Assembly (NCBI RefSeq): GCF_039541575.1
Contig: NZ_BAABGM010000002.1
Coordinates: 88,692-152,691, forward strand
Length of the DNA: 64,000 nt
Direction of reading: 5' to 3'
From: Fodinibacter luteus
GTDB lineage: Bacteria > Actinomycetota > Actinomycetes > Actinomycetales > Dermatophilaceae
Shown in pieces: positions 55,106 through 62,641 of this stretch; positions within the stretch are counted from its first letter, which is position 1, and each line of letters begins with the position of its first letter. A program made the translations under genes and the position numbers. Under the pieces are notes generated by a model. The model was not told where the DNA came from and did not search any database. It saw nothing but the letters and a program-made list of their open reading frames with translations.

Positions 55106-55761
55106 AGATCTCCGGCACGTCCACGCTCGAGGCGCCCGTCGACAAGGTCTGGGAGGCGATCCTCGACCCCGCCGTGCTCGCCCGGTGCATCCCGGGCTGC
55201 GAGGCCCTGAGCACCGTCGGCGAGGACCGCTACGCCATGTCGGTCACCGCGGGCGTCGCGGCGATCAAGGGGACGTACGCCGGTGAGGTCTCGCTCGCCG
55301 ACAAGGTCGCCCCCCACTCGCTGACGATGAAGGCCTCCGGCGCGGGCGCCCCAGGCACGATCGACGCCGACGTCAGGGTGCGGCTCGTGCCCTCCCCCGA
55401 CGGCGGCACCGAGCTGAGCTACGACGCCGACGCGTCGGTCGGGGGGGCCATCGGGGGTGTCGGCCAGCGGATGCTCGTCGGCGTGACGAAGAAGATGGCC
55501 GGCCAGTTCTTCCTCTCGCTCGACCAGGACATCGCCGGGGTCCTCGTCCCTGCCGGGGCGACGACCGCGGTCGGCGCGCCGCTCGCGGGGGGCGAGGGCG
55601 CGGCATCCGCACCCGGGGTGTACGTCGGTCGTGGCGCGGCGCCGAGCCGGGGCGCGCTCGACCTCGGCTCGCGCGGAGGGTTCGCGCTCGGCACCCTCGT
55701 CGGCGGCCTGCTGGCGCTGGCCGGGGTCGCGCTCGGGGCACGGATCGGGCGGCGGTCCTGA
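55102..55761 (+). CDS. CoxG-like SRPBCC protein with C-terminal membrane anchor
   Basis: 219 residues. CoxG/DUF1857-type START-like domain: MKISGTSTLEAPVDKVWEAI, PAVLARCIPGCEAL, VGGAIGGVGQRMLVGVTKKMA. A low-complexity linker leads to a C-terminal hydrophobic helix (GTLVGGLLALAGVALGARIG). CoxG helps recruit CO dehydrogenase to the membrane in Oligotropha, so an analogous tethering of hydroxylase B is likely. It overlaps both neighbours. Confidence 0.88.
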   Translation: MKISGTSTLEAPVDKVWEAILDPAVLARCIPGCEALSTVGEDRYAMSVTAGVAAIKGTYAGEVSLADKVAPHSLTMKASGAGAPGTIDADVRVRLVPSPDGGTELSYDADASVGGAIGGVGQRMLVGVTKKMAGQFFLSLDQDIAGVLVPAGATTAVGAPLAGGEGAASAPGVYVGRGAAPSRGALDLGSRGGFALGTLVGGLLALAGVALGARIGRRS

Positions 55762-56660
55762 TGCGCGCCTTCACGGCGGCCGCGGTCCAGATCGCGCCGG
55801 TGCCGGGGCCGCTCACCGCGGCGTCGGTGGCGGCGAACCTCGACCGGATGGTCGACGTCACGCGCCGGTGCGTCGCGGCGACCGGTGCCGAGCTCGTCGT
55901 CCTGCCGGAGTCGGCGACGACCGGCTTCACCCCCGGCTGCCCGACCGAGGAGCTGTGGGAGCTCGTCTCCGAGCTGCCCGGCGCGGTCGCCGAGCCGCTG
56001 CGCGACGTCGCCGCCGAGCTCGGCATCCACCTCGTCGCCGGCACGTACGAGCGCGGGCCGACCCCCACCGTCGTCCACAACTCGTCGGTGCTCATCGATC
56101 CTGCGGGCACACTGCTCGGGGTCTACCGCAAGACCCACCCGTTCTGCTCCGAGGCGGTCTCGGGCGGCGGGTGGGTGACGCCGGGCGACACGGTCACGGT
56201 GTGCGACACCGAGCTCGGCCGGATCGGGATGATCATCTGCTTCGACGGCGACTACCCCGAGCTGTCGCGCATCCAGGCGGTGCAGGGCGCCGAGGTGATC
56301 TGCCGCCCGTCGGCGCTGCTGCGCTCGGCGGACATCTGGGAGCTCACCTCACGGGCGCGCGCCTACGACAACCACGTCTACGTCATCGGGGCGAACGCCG
56401 TCGGCGCCGACCCCGCGGGGGTGCTCTACTTCGGCAACTCGCACATCGTGACCCCCATCGGGCACATCGTCGCGAAGGCCGCGACGCACGAGGGCTGGGT
56501 CTCGGCCCGGCTCGACCCCGCCGACGCGCTGTCGTCGCTCACGCCCGGGTCGAACATCGGGCAGGGCTTCGACCACCTGCGCGACCGCAACCTCGACCTC
56601 ATCCGCAACCACCGAGCGGACCTCGAGGCCCCGGCGAAGACGTCCTTCCCCCACGCCTGA
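55761..56660 (+). CDS. Carbon-nitrogen hydrolase (nitrilase superfamily amidase)
   Basis: 299 residues. The Glu-Lys-Cys triad is visible: Glu in VVLPESATTGF, Lys in GVYRKTHPF and Cys in GMIICFDGDYPE. The superfamily hydrolyses amides, nitriles and N-carbamoyl compounds. As last gene of the operon that starts with the FdrA trio and hydroxylase B, it may hydrolyse a linear amide or N-carbamoyl product of ring opening (for example malonamate or a ureido acid); this is inference. ATG overlaps the coxG-like stop by 1 nt. Confidence 0.88.
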   Translation: MRAFTAAAVQIAPVPGPLTAASVAANLDRMVDVTRRCVAATGAELVVLPESATTGFTPGCPTEELWELVSELPGAVAEPLRDVAAELGIHLVAGTYERGPTPTVVHNSSVLIDPAGTLLGVYRKTHPFCSEAVSGGGWVTPGDTVTVCDTELGRIGMIICFDGDYPELSRIQAVQGAEVICRPSALLRSADIWELTSRARAYDNHVYVIGANAVGADPAGVLYFGNSHIVTPIGHIVAKAATHEGWVSARLDPADALSSLTPGSNIGQGFDHLRDRNLDLIRNHRADLEAPAKTSFPHA

Positions 56661-56697
56661 CCCACCCCCCTCCCCCGCGCCTGACCCACCCCGCGGA

Positions 56698-56740
56698 CTC
56701 AGGTGCAGTACGTCTGCTCAGGGCCGTACTGCGACCTGAG
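56698..56740. terminator. Hairpin terminator between convergent genes
   Basis: 56698-56712 pairs with 56725-56740 over 15 bp with one bulged base, 12-nt loop. Confidence 0.65.
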
Positions 56741-56786
56741 CCGGCGAAGTGCTCCTGACTTCGAGAGGAAGGGGCGTGTATGCCGG

Positions 56787-57578
56787 TCAGCCCGCCGCGG
56801 TGCCGCGCACCCACCACGCCCGCGAGGTCAGCTCGAACGGGCCGGGCCCGAGGGTGGCGAGGAGCTCGGCGCGCAGGGCGGCGCGACCGGCATCGGTGAG
56901 CCCGGCGACGTACACGCCGGCCGGGCCGGTGCCGTGGAGGAACGGGGCCCAGTAGTCCTCGAACGTCCCGTACCGCCGGCGCACCTCGACCGCGCCGTCG
57001 TCGACCCCGGTGAGGCCGGAGCCGCGCCACAGGCCGGCGAGTCCGCCGGGGCGACCGAGCGGCATCGTCGCCTCGTCCTGCCCGACGACCGACGGGTCGA
57101 GGCGGGCCGCGGCATCCCAGAGCGCGCGCAGCATCCCCATGCCACCGCCGTAGTCCCAGACCGCGGCGGCGACGACCCCGCCGGCCCGGGTGACCCGGAG
57201 CATCTCGGCCATCGCCCGGACCGGGTCGGACAGGAAGGTCATGACGAGGAGCGAGACCGTGGCATCGACGGAGCCGTCCTCGAGGGGGAGGTGCTCGGCC
57301 TCACCGACCTCGAACCGGACACGGGGGGCGTCACCCGTGGCCCGCACGCGTTGACGCGCGGCCTCGACGAACCCCGGTGCCGGGTCGACGCCGACGACCT
57401 CGCAGCGCGGCCAGCGGCCGGCCACCTCCAGCGCGAGGTGGCCGGTGCCCGAGCCGACGTCGAGCACCCGGACCGGCGGCGTCGCCACGTCGAGGCCGAC
57501 GACGTCGAGGAAGGCCGGGGCGAGCAGCACGCTCCAGCGCCCCATGAAGCGCTCGTAGGCCGACGCGTCGCCGAACAC
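56787..57578 (-). CDS. SAM-dependent class I methyltransferase
   Basis: 263 residues. SAM-binding motif I is VLDVGSGTGHLALEVAG near residue 37, followed by EVVGVDPAPGFVEAAR (motif II acid) and VGEAEHLPLEDGSVDATVSL. Ubiquinone/menaquinone-methylase-like, small-molecule acceptor unknown. GTG 57578 is chosen because the minus-strand CACGGT (57590-57585) is 6 nt upstream and VFGDASAYERFMGRWS matches family N-termini; the frame open to 57701 runs into the hyuA control region. Confidence 0.85.
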   Translation of the reverse strand: MFGDASAYERFMGRWSVLLAPAFLDVVGLDVATPPVRVLDVGSGTGHLALEVAGRWPRCEVVGVDPAPGFVEAARQRVRATGDAPRVRFEVGEAEHLPLEDGSVDATVSLLVMTFLSDPVRAMAEMLRVTRAGGVVAAAVWDYGGGMGMLRALWDAAARLDPSVVGQDEATMPLGRPGGLAGLWRGSGLTGVDDGAVEVRRRYGTFEDYWAPFLHGTGPAGVYVAGLTDAGRAALRAELLATLGPGPFELTSRAWWVRGTAAG

Positions 57579-57680
57579 CCGTCCACCGTGGCACGGCGGC
57601 CGGCGGCCGACCAGCCCGGTGCCGGTGGCGGACGAGCGGCGAGCCCGATGTGGTGGCGAGATGTGGCCCGGAACCGGCGC

Positions 57681-57705
57681 TTCGTCGGCAGCAACTGCCA
57701 ACGAA
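57681..57705. promoter_or_regulatory. Candidate operator upstream of hyuA
   Basis: TTCGTCGGCAG (57681-57691), 3 nt, then CTGCCAACGAA (57695-57705): an 11-bp inverted repeat with one mismatch, 32 nt before the hyuA start and between divergent genes. Confidence 0.5.
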
Positions 57706-57736
57706 AGCAGCCCTGTGGCGGAGTTGGATCGTGCCC

Positions 57737-59938
57737 ATGGCCGAGCAGACGCAGCGACGGATCCGGGTGGGCATCGACACCGGAGGGACGTTCACCGACG
57801 TCGTGGCCCTCGACGAGGAGACCGGTGAGCTCGTCACGACGAAGACCCCGAGCACCCCGGGGAACCCCGCCGACGGCTTCATCGCGGGCATCGAGAAGAT
57901 CCTCGGCGTCATGGGCGCCGCCGGCGACGACGTCACAGCGGTGTGCCACGGCACGACCGTCGCGACGAACAAGCTGCTCGAGGGCAAGGTCGGGCGGCTC
58001 GGCTTCATCACGACCGAGGGCTACGAGTTCATGCTCGAGATCGCCCGCCAGGCCGTTCCCGACGGCTACGGGAACTCCTACTTCTGGGTCAAGCCCCCCC
58101 GGATCGTCCCCGCCGACCACGTGCGCACCGTGGGGGGCCGGATGGACTTCGAGGGCAACGTCATCCGGCCTTTCGACGAGTCGGGTGCCGTGGCCGCCGC
58201 GCGCTGGCTGCGCGAGCGGGGGATCACGACGATCGGCGTGTGCTTCCTGCACTCCTACGCCAACGACGAGCACGAGCTGGCGATGCGCGAGGTGCTGACC
58301 CGCGAGCACCCCGAGGCCGTCGTCTCGATCAGCTCGGAGGTGCTGCGCGAGTACCGCGAGTACGAGCGGTCGATGACCACCCTCGTCGACGCCGCGGTCA
58401 AGCCCGACGTCAGTCGGTACGTGTCCAGCATCAGCTCGCGCCTGCGCGCGATGTGGCAACCGGAGCGCAGCGAGATCCGTGCGGTCGGGGGGGTGCACGG
58501 GGGGGCGCGGGTCCCACGCTCTGCGTGGGCGCCCTCCCGTGGGGCAGGTTCCGGGGGGCTGCACGGGGGGGCGAAGCCCTCCCGTGGGTTCTACGTCATG
58601 AAGAGCAACGGCGGGGTGCTCTCGGCCGACGAGGTCGTCCACCAGCCGATCACGACCGTGCTGTCCGGGCCCGCAGCCGGCGCGCTCGGCGCCGCGCTCA
58701 TCGCCCGCAGGGCCGGCTTCGACAAGGTGCTGACCTGTGACGGCGGTGGCACGTCGACCGACGTCTCCGTCGTCCTCGACGGCGAGCCGACCCTGACGAC
58801 CGAGGGCAGCGTCGGCGCCTACCCGAGCAAGATCCCGATGATCGACGTCGTCACCGTCGGTGCCGGCGGCGGTTCGATCGCGCGGGTCTCCCCGGAGGGT
58901 TCCCTCAAGGTGGGCCCCCAGTCCGCGGGTGTGGACCCCGGCCCGCTGTGCTACGCCCAGGGCGGCACCGAGCCGACGATCACCGACGCGCACCTCGTCC
59001 TGGGCCGCATCCCCCCGCACCTGCTCGGGGGGGAGATCCCCCTCGACGTCGAGGCGGCCCGGCGCGGCATCCGCGAGCTCGCCGAACGACTCGGCCTCGA
59101 CGAGCAGCGGTGCGCCACCGGCATCCTCGAGATCTCCGCCTGGAACCAGGCCAACGCGCTGCGCCAGGTCAGCGTCAAGCGAGGGCTCGACGTCCGGGAC
59201 TTCGTGCTCACGACCTTCGGCGGCTCGGGCTCGCTGCTCGCCTGCCGGCTCGTCGACGTCCTCGACCTCGCCGGCGTCGTCGTGCCGCAGAACCCCGGAA
59301 ACGTCAGCGCCTTCGGCCTGCTCACTGTCGACGTCAGGAACGACTACGTGCAGACCCACGTCGCCCGGCACGCGGGCCTGGACCACGGTGGCGTCGAGAG
59401 GGTCTTCGACGAGCTCACCGCCAAGGCCGCCGCCGCGCTCGACACCGAGGGCTTCCCGCGCGAGCAGCACGAGTACGCCCGCACCGTCGACCTGCGCTAT
59501 GTCGGGCAGGCCTACGAGGTGCGGGTGCCCGCGAGGCCGGGCCGGGTCGACGAGGCGTACGCCACCGCGGTCGCCGACCGGTTCCACGAGGCGCACCGCC
59601 AGCTCTACGGCTACGACTTCCGGGGGGACCCCCGCCAGCAGGTCGAGTGGGTCAACCTGCGCGTCACCGGGGTCGGGCCGATCACCCGCCCCGAGCTGCG
59701 CGAGGTGCCGACTCGCGACGGGACGGCGCTCGCCCCGCGCTCGACCCGTGGGGTCTGCTTCGACGCGGATGCCGGGTCCGTCACCACCGACGTCTACTGG
59801 CGCCCCGACCTGCGGGCCGGTGACACCTTGTCCGGCCCGGCGATCGTCGAGGAGTTCGGCTCGACCGTCCCCGTCCACCCCGGCTTCACCGTGCGCGTCG
59901 ACGCGTTCGGCAACCTCGTCGTCACGAAGGAGGCCTGA
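57737..59938 (+). CDS. hyuA: Hydantoinase/oxoprolinase subunit A (HyuA)
   Basis: 733 residues. The N-terminal Hydant_A_N domain begins IRVGIDTGGTFTDVVALDEE, with the ATP-binding GTTVATNKLLEG; the hydantoinase A core has VLSGPAAGALGAAL, CDGGGTSTDVSVV and TVGAGGGSIARV. The family (5-oxoprolinase, N-methylhydantoinase, acetophenone carboxylase) uses ATP to open or carboxylate cyclic amides or ketones, with HyuB as partner. Oddity: residues about 250-284 are a Gly/Arg/Pro-rich insertion made of two palindromic repeats, in place of the usual direct junction before FYVMKSNGG. ATG 57737 is 7 nt after TTGGAT. Confidence 0.9.
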   Translation: MAEQTQRRIRVGIDTGGTFTDVVALDEETGELVTTKTPSTPGNPADGFIAGIEKILGVMGAAGDDVTAVCHGTTVATNKLLEGKVGRLGFITTEGYEFMLEIARQAVPDGYGNSYFWVKPPRIVPADHVRTVGGRMDFEGNVIRPFDESGAVAAARWLRERGITTIGVCFLHSYANDEHELAMREVLTREHPEAVVSISSEVLREYREYERSMTTLVDAAVKPDVSRYVSSISSRLRAMWQPERSEIRAVGGVHGGARVPRSAWAPSRGAGSGGLHGGAKPSRGFYVMKSNGGVLSADEVVHQPITTVLSGPAAGALGAALIARRAGFDKVLTCDGGGTSTDVSVVLDGEPTLTTEGSVGAYPSKIPMIDVVTVGAGGGSIARVSPEGSLKVGPQSAGVDPGPLCYAQGGTEPTITDAHLVLGRIPPHLLGGEIPLDVEAARRGIRELAERLGLDEQRCATGILEISAWNQANALRQVSVKRGLDVRDFVLTTFGGSGSLLACRLVDVLDLAGVVVPQNPGNVSAFGLLTVDVRNDYVQTHVARHAGLDHGGVERVFDELTAKAAAALDTEGFPREQHEYARTVDLRYVGQAYEVRVPARPGRVDEAYATAVADRFHEAHRQLYGYDFRGDPRQQVEWVNLRVTGVGPITRPELREVPTRDGTALAPRSTRGVCFDADAGSVTTDVYWRPDLRAGDTLSGPAIVEEFGSTVPVHPGFTVRVDAFGNLVVTKEA
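58484..58588 (+). repeat. In-frame palindromic insertion in hyuA
   Basis: A 105-bp, 35-codon insertion made of two related palindromes: 58496-58508 with 58529-58541, and 58562-58586. Both are closed by CACGGG and CCCTCCCGTG. It keeps the reading frame. Confidence 0.75.
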
Positions 59939-59939
59939 G

Positions 59940-61946
59940 ATGTGCGGCCCCATGGTCCGTCACGCCGTCGCCCCGCCGGCCACGTCCGGCAGCGCGCCCG
60001 CCACCACCGCCGGGGCGCCGCTCAACCCCGCTGGCTTGCCCACGGCATACGAGCACGGCAACCGGCTGACCGCGGAGGGCAGCACCGTCGACCCGATCCT
60101 CGTCGAGATCGTCCAGGGCACCCTGGCGAGCGTCGAGATGGAGGTCGAGACCGCGATCGCCCGCACCTCGCGCAGCCCGATGATCCGCGACGCACACGAC
60201 TTCCGCGCCGGCATCCACGACCGCCAGCTACGAAAGCTGACCGGGCGCTCGTACTCCGCCCTCGTCCACCCGATCGTGCGCGACTTCCCGCTCGCGGACA
60301 TGCGCGAGGGCGACGTGTTCTTCCACAACGACGTCTACGAGTCCGAGGGGGGCATCGGTCACCTGCCCGACCTGTGCGTCACCGTGCCGGTCTTCCACGA
60401 GGGGGAGGTCGTCGCGTTCGTGCAGGCCTTCGGGCACCACGACGACATCGGCGGGGCCGTGCCCGGCTCGATGCCGAGCAAGGCGACGAGCGTGTTCGAG
60501 GAGGGCCTGTCGGTGCCGCCGATCCGGCTGTGGGACGCCGGTGTCCCCAACGAGGCGGCCTTGCGCATCATGACCCGGAACAGCCGGATGCCGGACAGCC
60601 TCGCCGCCGACCTCGACGCCGAGTGCTCCGCCTGCCTCATGGGCGCGCGCCGCCTGTCCGAACTGTTCGCGCGCTACGGGCGGGACTCGATCGAGGCGGC
60701 CTTCGACGCCATCCTCGACGCGACGACGGAGACGTACCGCCGCGAGATCCTCGGCAGGATCCCCGACGGCACCTACGTCTGGGAGGACTACGCCGAGCAC
60801 GACGGCGTCGACGAGCCGCGGCTGCACACCCAACGGATCACCCTGACGAAGCACTCGACCGGCGGCCCCGGCCCGGGCGACGGCGGCCCGAGGCTGGTCA
60901 TCGACTTCACCGGCACCGGCCCTCAGGCCAAGGGGCCGATCAACCACTGCGGGGACTACGTCGGCGGCAACTTCCTCAAGAAGTGGCTGGCCCCGATCCT
61001 GCGCAACCTCGCCGACACCCCCGAGCGGATGGCCGAGCTCGACGTCAACGAGGGCGTCGTGCCGCTCATCGAGATGCGCTTCCCCGAGAAGGGGACGCTC
61101 CTCACGCCGATCTACCCCGCCCCGACCAACGCCCGCACCTTCGTCATCCTGCGCCTGCTCGGCGTGCTCGCGGGCGTCGTGGCCAAGGCCGTCGACGGTC
61201 GGATGCCGGCCGACCAGGAGACGATCCGCTACACGGGGGTCTACGGCAAGGACCGCGACGGCAACGACTACCTCATGCGCGAGGTGCTCGGCGGCGGCTC
61301 CGGCGGGCGCTACTACGCCGACGGCGAGGACACCATCCACGTCGTGCCCGACTCACGCAACCTGCCGACCGAGTTCACCGAGTCCCGCTTCCCGTTCGTC
61401 GTCGAGCGCCTCGGCCTCGCCGTCGACTCCGGGGGCGCCGGACGGCACCGCGGCGGTCTCGGGTACGAGAAGCACATCCGGATGCTCGAGGACGCGAACT
61501 TCATGTCCATCGCCGACCGCTCGATCCTCGCGTGTTGGGGCGTCAAGGGCGGGAAGGCCGGCAGGCCGTTCCAGGTCACCATCGACGTCGGTGGGCCGCA
61601 CGAGCGCCTCGTCCACGCCCTCGCCGACGCCGAGCCGGTCACCGCGGGTCAGGTCATCCGCATCCGGACGACGGGCGGCGGGGGCTGGGGCGACCCGCTC
61701 GAGCGGCCCTACGACGAGGTCGAGCGCGACCTGCGCTGGGGCAAGGTCTCCTTCGCGGGCGCGCGCGCCGACTACGGCGTCGTCGCGACCGGCACCCAGG
61801 ACGAACCGGTCGTCGACGTCGCGGCGTCCGACGCGCTGCGTGCCGAGCGGCGGGCGGGGCGGGGCGAGTCGCCCTTCTTCGACCGGGGGCCCGGCTACGC
61901 CGCCCTGTCCGGTGGCGCCACCGCCGCTGCGGTCGACTGGGTGTGA
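59940..61946 (+). CDS. hyuB: Hydantoinase/oxoprolinase subunit B (HyuB)
   Basis: 668 residues against about 520-580 for most HyuB. Family blocks: VEIVQGTLASVEMEVETAI, SPMIRDAHDFRAGI, FFHNDVYESEGGIGHLPD, NHCGDYVGGNFLK and SGGAGRHRGGLGYEK near the C-terminus. The first 45 residues are a Pro/Ala-rich extension, and a later start within it cannot be excluded. Partner of HyuA, encoded 1 nt upstream; RBS GAAGGAGG overlaps the hyuA end. Substrate of the pair is undetermined. Confidence 0.88.
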   Translation: MCGPMVRHAVAPPATSGSAPATTAGAPLNPAGLPTAYEHGNRLTAEGSTVDPILVEIVQGTLASVEMEVETAIARTSRSPMIRDAHDFRAGIHDRQLRKLTGRSYSALVHPIVRDFPLADMREGDVFFHNDVYESEGGIGHLPDLCVTVPVFHEGEVVAFVQAFGHHDDIGGAVPGSMPSKATSVFEEGLSVPPIRLWDAGVPNEAALRIMTRNSRMPDSLAADLDAECSACLMGARRLSELFARYGRDSIEAAFDAILDATTETYRREILGRIPDGTYVWEDYAEHDGVDEPRLHTQRITLTKHSTGGPGPGDGGPRLVIDFTGTGPQAKGPINHCGDYVGGNFLKKWLAPILRNLADTPERMAELDVNEGVVPLIEMRFPEKGTLLTPIYPAPTNARTFVILRLLGVLAGVVAKAVDGRMPADQETIRYTGVYGKDRDGNDYLMREVLGGGSGGRYYADGEDTIHVVPDSRNLPTEFTESRFPFVVERLGLAVDSGGAGRHRGGLGYEKHIRMLEDANFMSIADRSILACWGVKGGKAGRPFQVTIDVGGPHERLVHALADAEPVTAGQVIRIRTTGGGGWGDPLERPYDEVERDLRWGKVSFAGARADYGVVATGTQDEPVVDVAASDALRAERRAGRGESPFFDRGPGYAALSGGATAAAVDWV

Positions 61947-61964
61947 GGGGCGGTCCGCCGGCGG

Positions 61965-62052
61965 GCAGGGTCCTCGGAGCCACGGGGTGGCAGGACCCTC
62001 CGAGCCACGGGGTGGCAGGATCCTCCGAGCCACGGGGTGGCAGGATCCCGGC
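61965..62052 (+). repeat. 25-bp tandem repeats ending in the guanine deaminase promoter
   Basis: Three full 25-bp copies (core GAGCCACGGGGTGGCAGGAT), then the start of a fourth. The last CAGGAT (62041-62046) stands 6 nt before ATG 62053 as a leaderless -10. Confidence 0.75.
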
Positions 62053-62526
62053 ATGAGCGACGAGCTGGCCTGGCTGGACCGAGCAGTGGACCTCGCCGTC
62101 GACAACGTGCGCCGCTCGGGCGGACCCTTCGGCGCGGTCGTCGTGCGTGACGGCGTCGTCCTCGGCGAGGGGACGAACCGGGTGACCGCCGACCTCGACC
62201 CGACCGCCCACGCGGAGGTCGTCGCGATCCGAGCCGCGTGCCGGGATGCCGGCGAGTTCGCCCTGCCGGGCGCCACCGTCTACGCGTCGTGCGAGCCGTG
62301 TCCGCTGTGCCTGTCCGCGCTGCTGTGGGCCCGGCTCGACGCGGTCGTGTTCGCTGCCGACCGGCACGCGGCGGCCGCGGCCGGGTTCGACGACGCCGCC
62401 TTCCACCGGCTGTTCGACGCCTCCCCCGGCGCGCCGTGGCCGCTGCGTCGGGAACACCACCCCACGGCTCGCGCCGACGAGCCGTTCGACGCCTGGCGGG
62501 CCACCGCCTCGCGCGTTCCCTACTGA
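62053..62526 (+). CDS. guaD: Guanine deaminase (cytidine-deaminase fold)
   Basis: 157 residues; converts guanine to xanthine and ammonia. Zinc and catalytic residues fall at the same numbers as in the 156-residue Bacillus subtilis GuaD: His53 and Glu55 in PTAHAEVVAI, Cys83 and Cys86 in SCEPCPLC. AAEAGFDD-like AAAAGFDDAAFHRLF is also typical of GuaD rather than tRNA adenosine deaminase. It feeds xanthine to a molybdenum hydroxylase. ATG 62053 is leaderless after CAGGAT. Confidence 0.9.
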   Translation: MSDELAWLDRAVDLAVDNVRRSGGPFGAVVVRDGVVLGEGTNRVTADLDPTAHAEVVAIRAACRDAGEFALPGATVYASCEPCPLCLSALLWARLDAVVFAADRHAAAAAGFDDAAFHRLFDASPGAPWPLRREHHPTARADEPFDAWRATASRVPY

Positions 62527-62641
62527 CCGACCCTCCCGGCCGAGTCGAGGCGCTTCTCGCCCTTCGTGCCCTCGTCGCGCTCTCGTGCCCTCGTCGCGCC
62601 GAGCGTGACCGCTCCCGTTTCCGCGTTCACGGTCGGGTCGT

